Of a stretch of 7,677 bases of DNA, positions 7,645 to 7,677 are shown piece after piece. The translations under genes and the position numbers were made by a program. Origin of the DNA: an uncultured Ruminococcus sp. (GTDB taxonomy: Bacteria; Bacillota; Clostridia; Oscillospirales; Ruminococcaceae); the NCBI GenBank assembly GCA_947176565.1, contig CAMWRC010000048.1, forward strand, positions 1 to 7,677, given 5' to 3'. Under the pieces are notes generated by a model. The model ran no database searches. It was not told the origin of the DNA and saw only the letters and a list, made by a program, of their open reading frames with translations. Position 1 is the first letter of the stretch. Each line of letters starts with the position of its first letter.

Positions 7645-7677
7645 TTAAAGCCGTTCGATAAGCTTGTTGAAAAAACG
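7645..7677 (-). other. addB: Upstream addB codons ending in a premature TAA
   Basis: The minus strand from the window edge reads RFFNKLIERL and then TAA at 7647-7645, in the same frame as the AddB fragment, which resumes two codons later with FLHMQYSLMAGEF. From general knowledge of AddB, the region before the GxIDRxD nuclease motif has an amphipathic helix of the form R-hydrophobic-x-x-L followed by GxFxPxxFEL, and both sides of the stop fit this. This suggests a nonsense substitution (for example from AAA, CAA or GAA) rather than an unrelated upstream gene. Only 33 bases are available, so a frameshift a little further upstream cannot be excluded. Confidence 0.5.

Noticed and set aside
7645..7647. 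Reassignment of TAA to an amino acid as an explanation for the stop in addB
   Set aside because: TAA ends the transporter gene, this same addB gene before addA, and probably the left-edge gene, so it works as a normal stop here.
7643..7649. Minus-strand TTTAAAA, a canonical -1 slippery heptamer, next to the addB stop, suggesting programmed frameshifting
   Set aside because: In the frame where the heptamer would act, a -1 slip leads to a frame other than the one encoding the AddB C-terminus, so it cannot explain the interruption.

Overview
The window looks like chromosomal DNA of a low- to mid-GC Firmicute, most likely a gut-type clostridium of the Ruminococcus/Oscillospiraceae kind. This is inferred from the AddAB recombination nuclease with its iron-sulfur AddB subunit, a strongly clostridial single-chain ABC/FtsX transporter, a consensus SigA-type promoter, AGGTGG/AAGGGGG ribosome binding sites and a base composition of about 40% GC judged by eye. 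No taxonomic marker is present, so the genus is not established.

Layout: almost everything is on the minus strand. Reading in the direction of transcription (right to left), the window opens inside addB, of which only the C-terminal nuclease/iron-sulfur part is readable. An in-frame TAA lies 11 codons into the visible sequence and appears to interrupt it. addB ends in a one-base TAATG overlap with addA, a complete 1210-residue helicase-nuclease. After a 114-base gap with its own promoter comes a 987-residue fusion of a MacB-type ATPase with an FtsX-type permease that carries a very large extracellular domain. At the left edge the last 32 codons of an unrecognised plus-strand gene converge on the transporter, and one hairpin with runs on both sides can end transcription from both directions.

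How the genes work together: AddA and AddB form the Gram-positive counterpart of RecBCD, which resects double-strand DNA ends and loads recombinase after Chi recognition. The overlap suggests translational coupling. The transporter has no evident functional link to AddAB. It has its own near-perfect promoter, with an inverted repeat over the -35 box that may be an operator, although no terminator separates it from addA and read-through is possible.

No RNA gene, mobile element, CRISPR array or undescribed multi-gene system was found. The points most worth a second look are the interrupted addB frame, the oversized Met-rich and acidic transporter ectodomain, and the palindrome over the transporter promoter.
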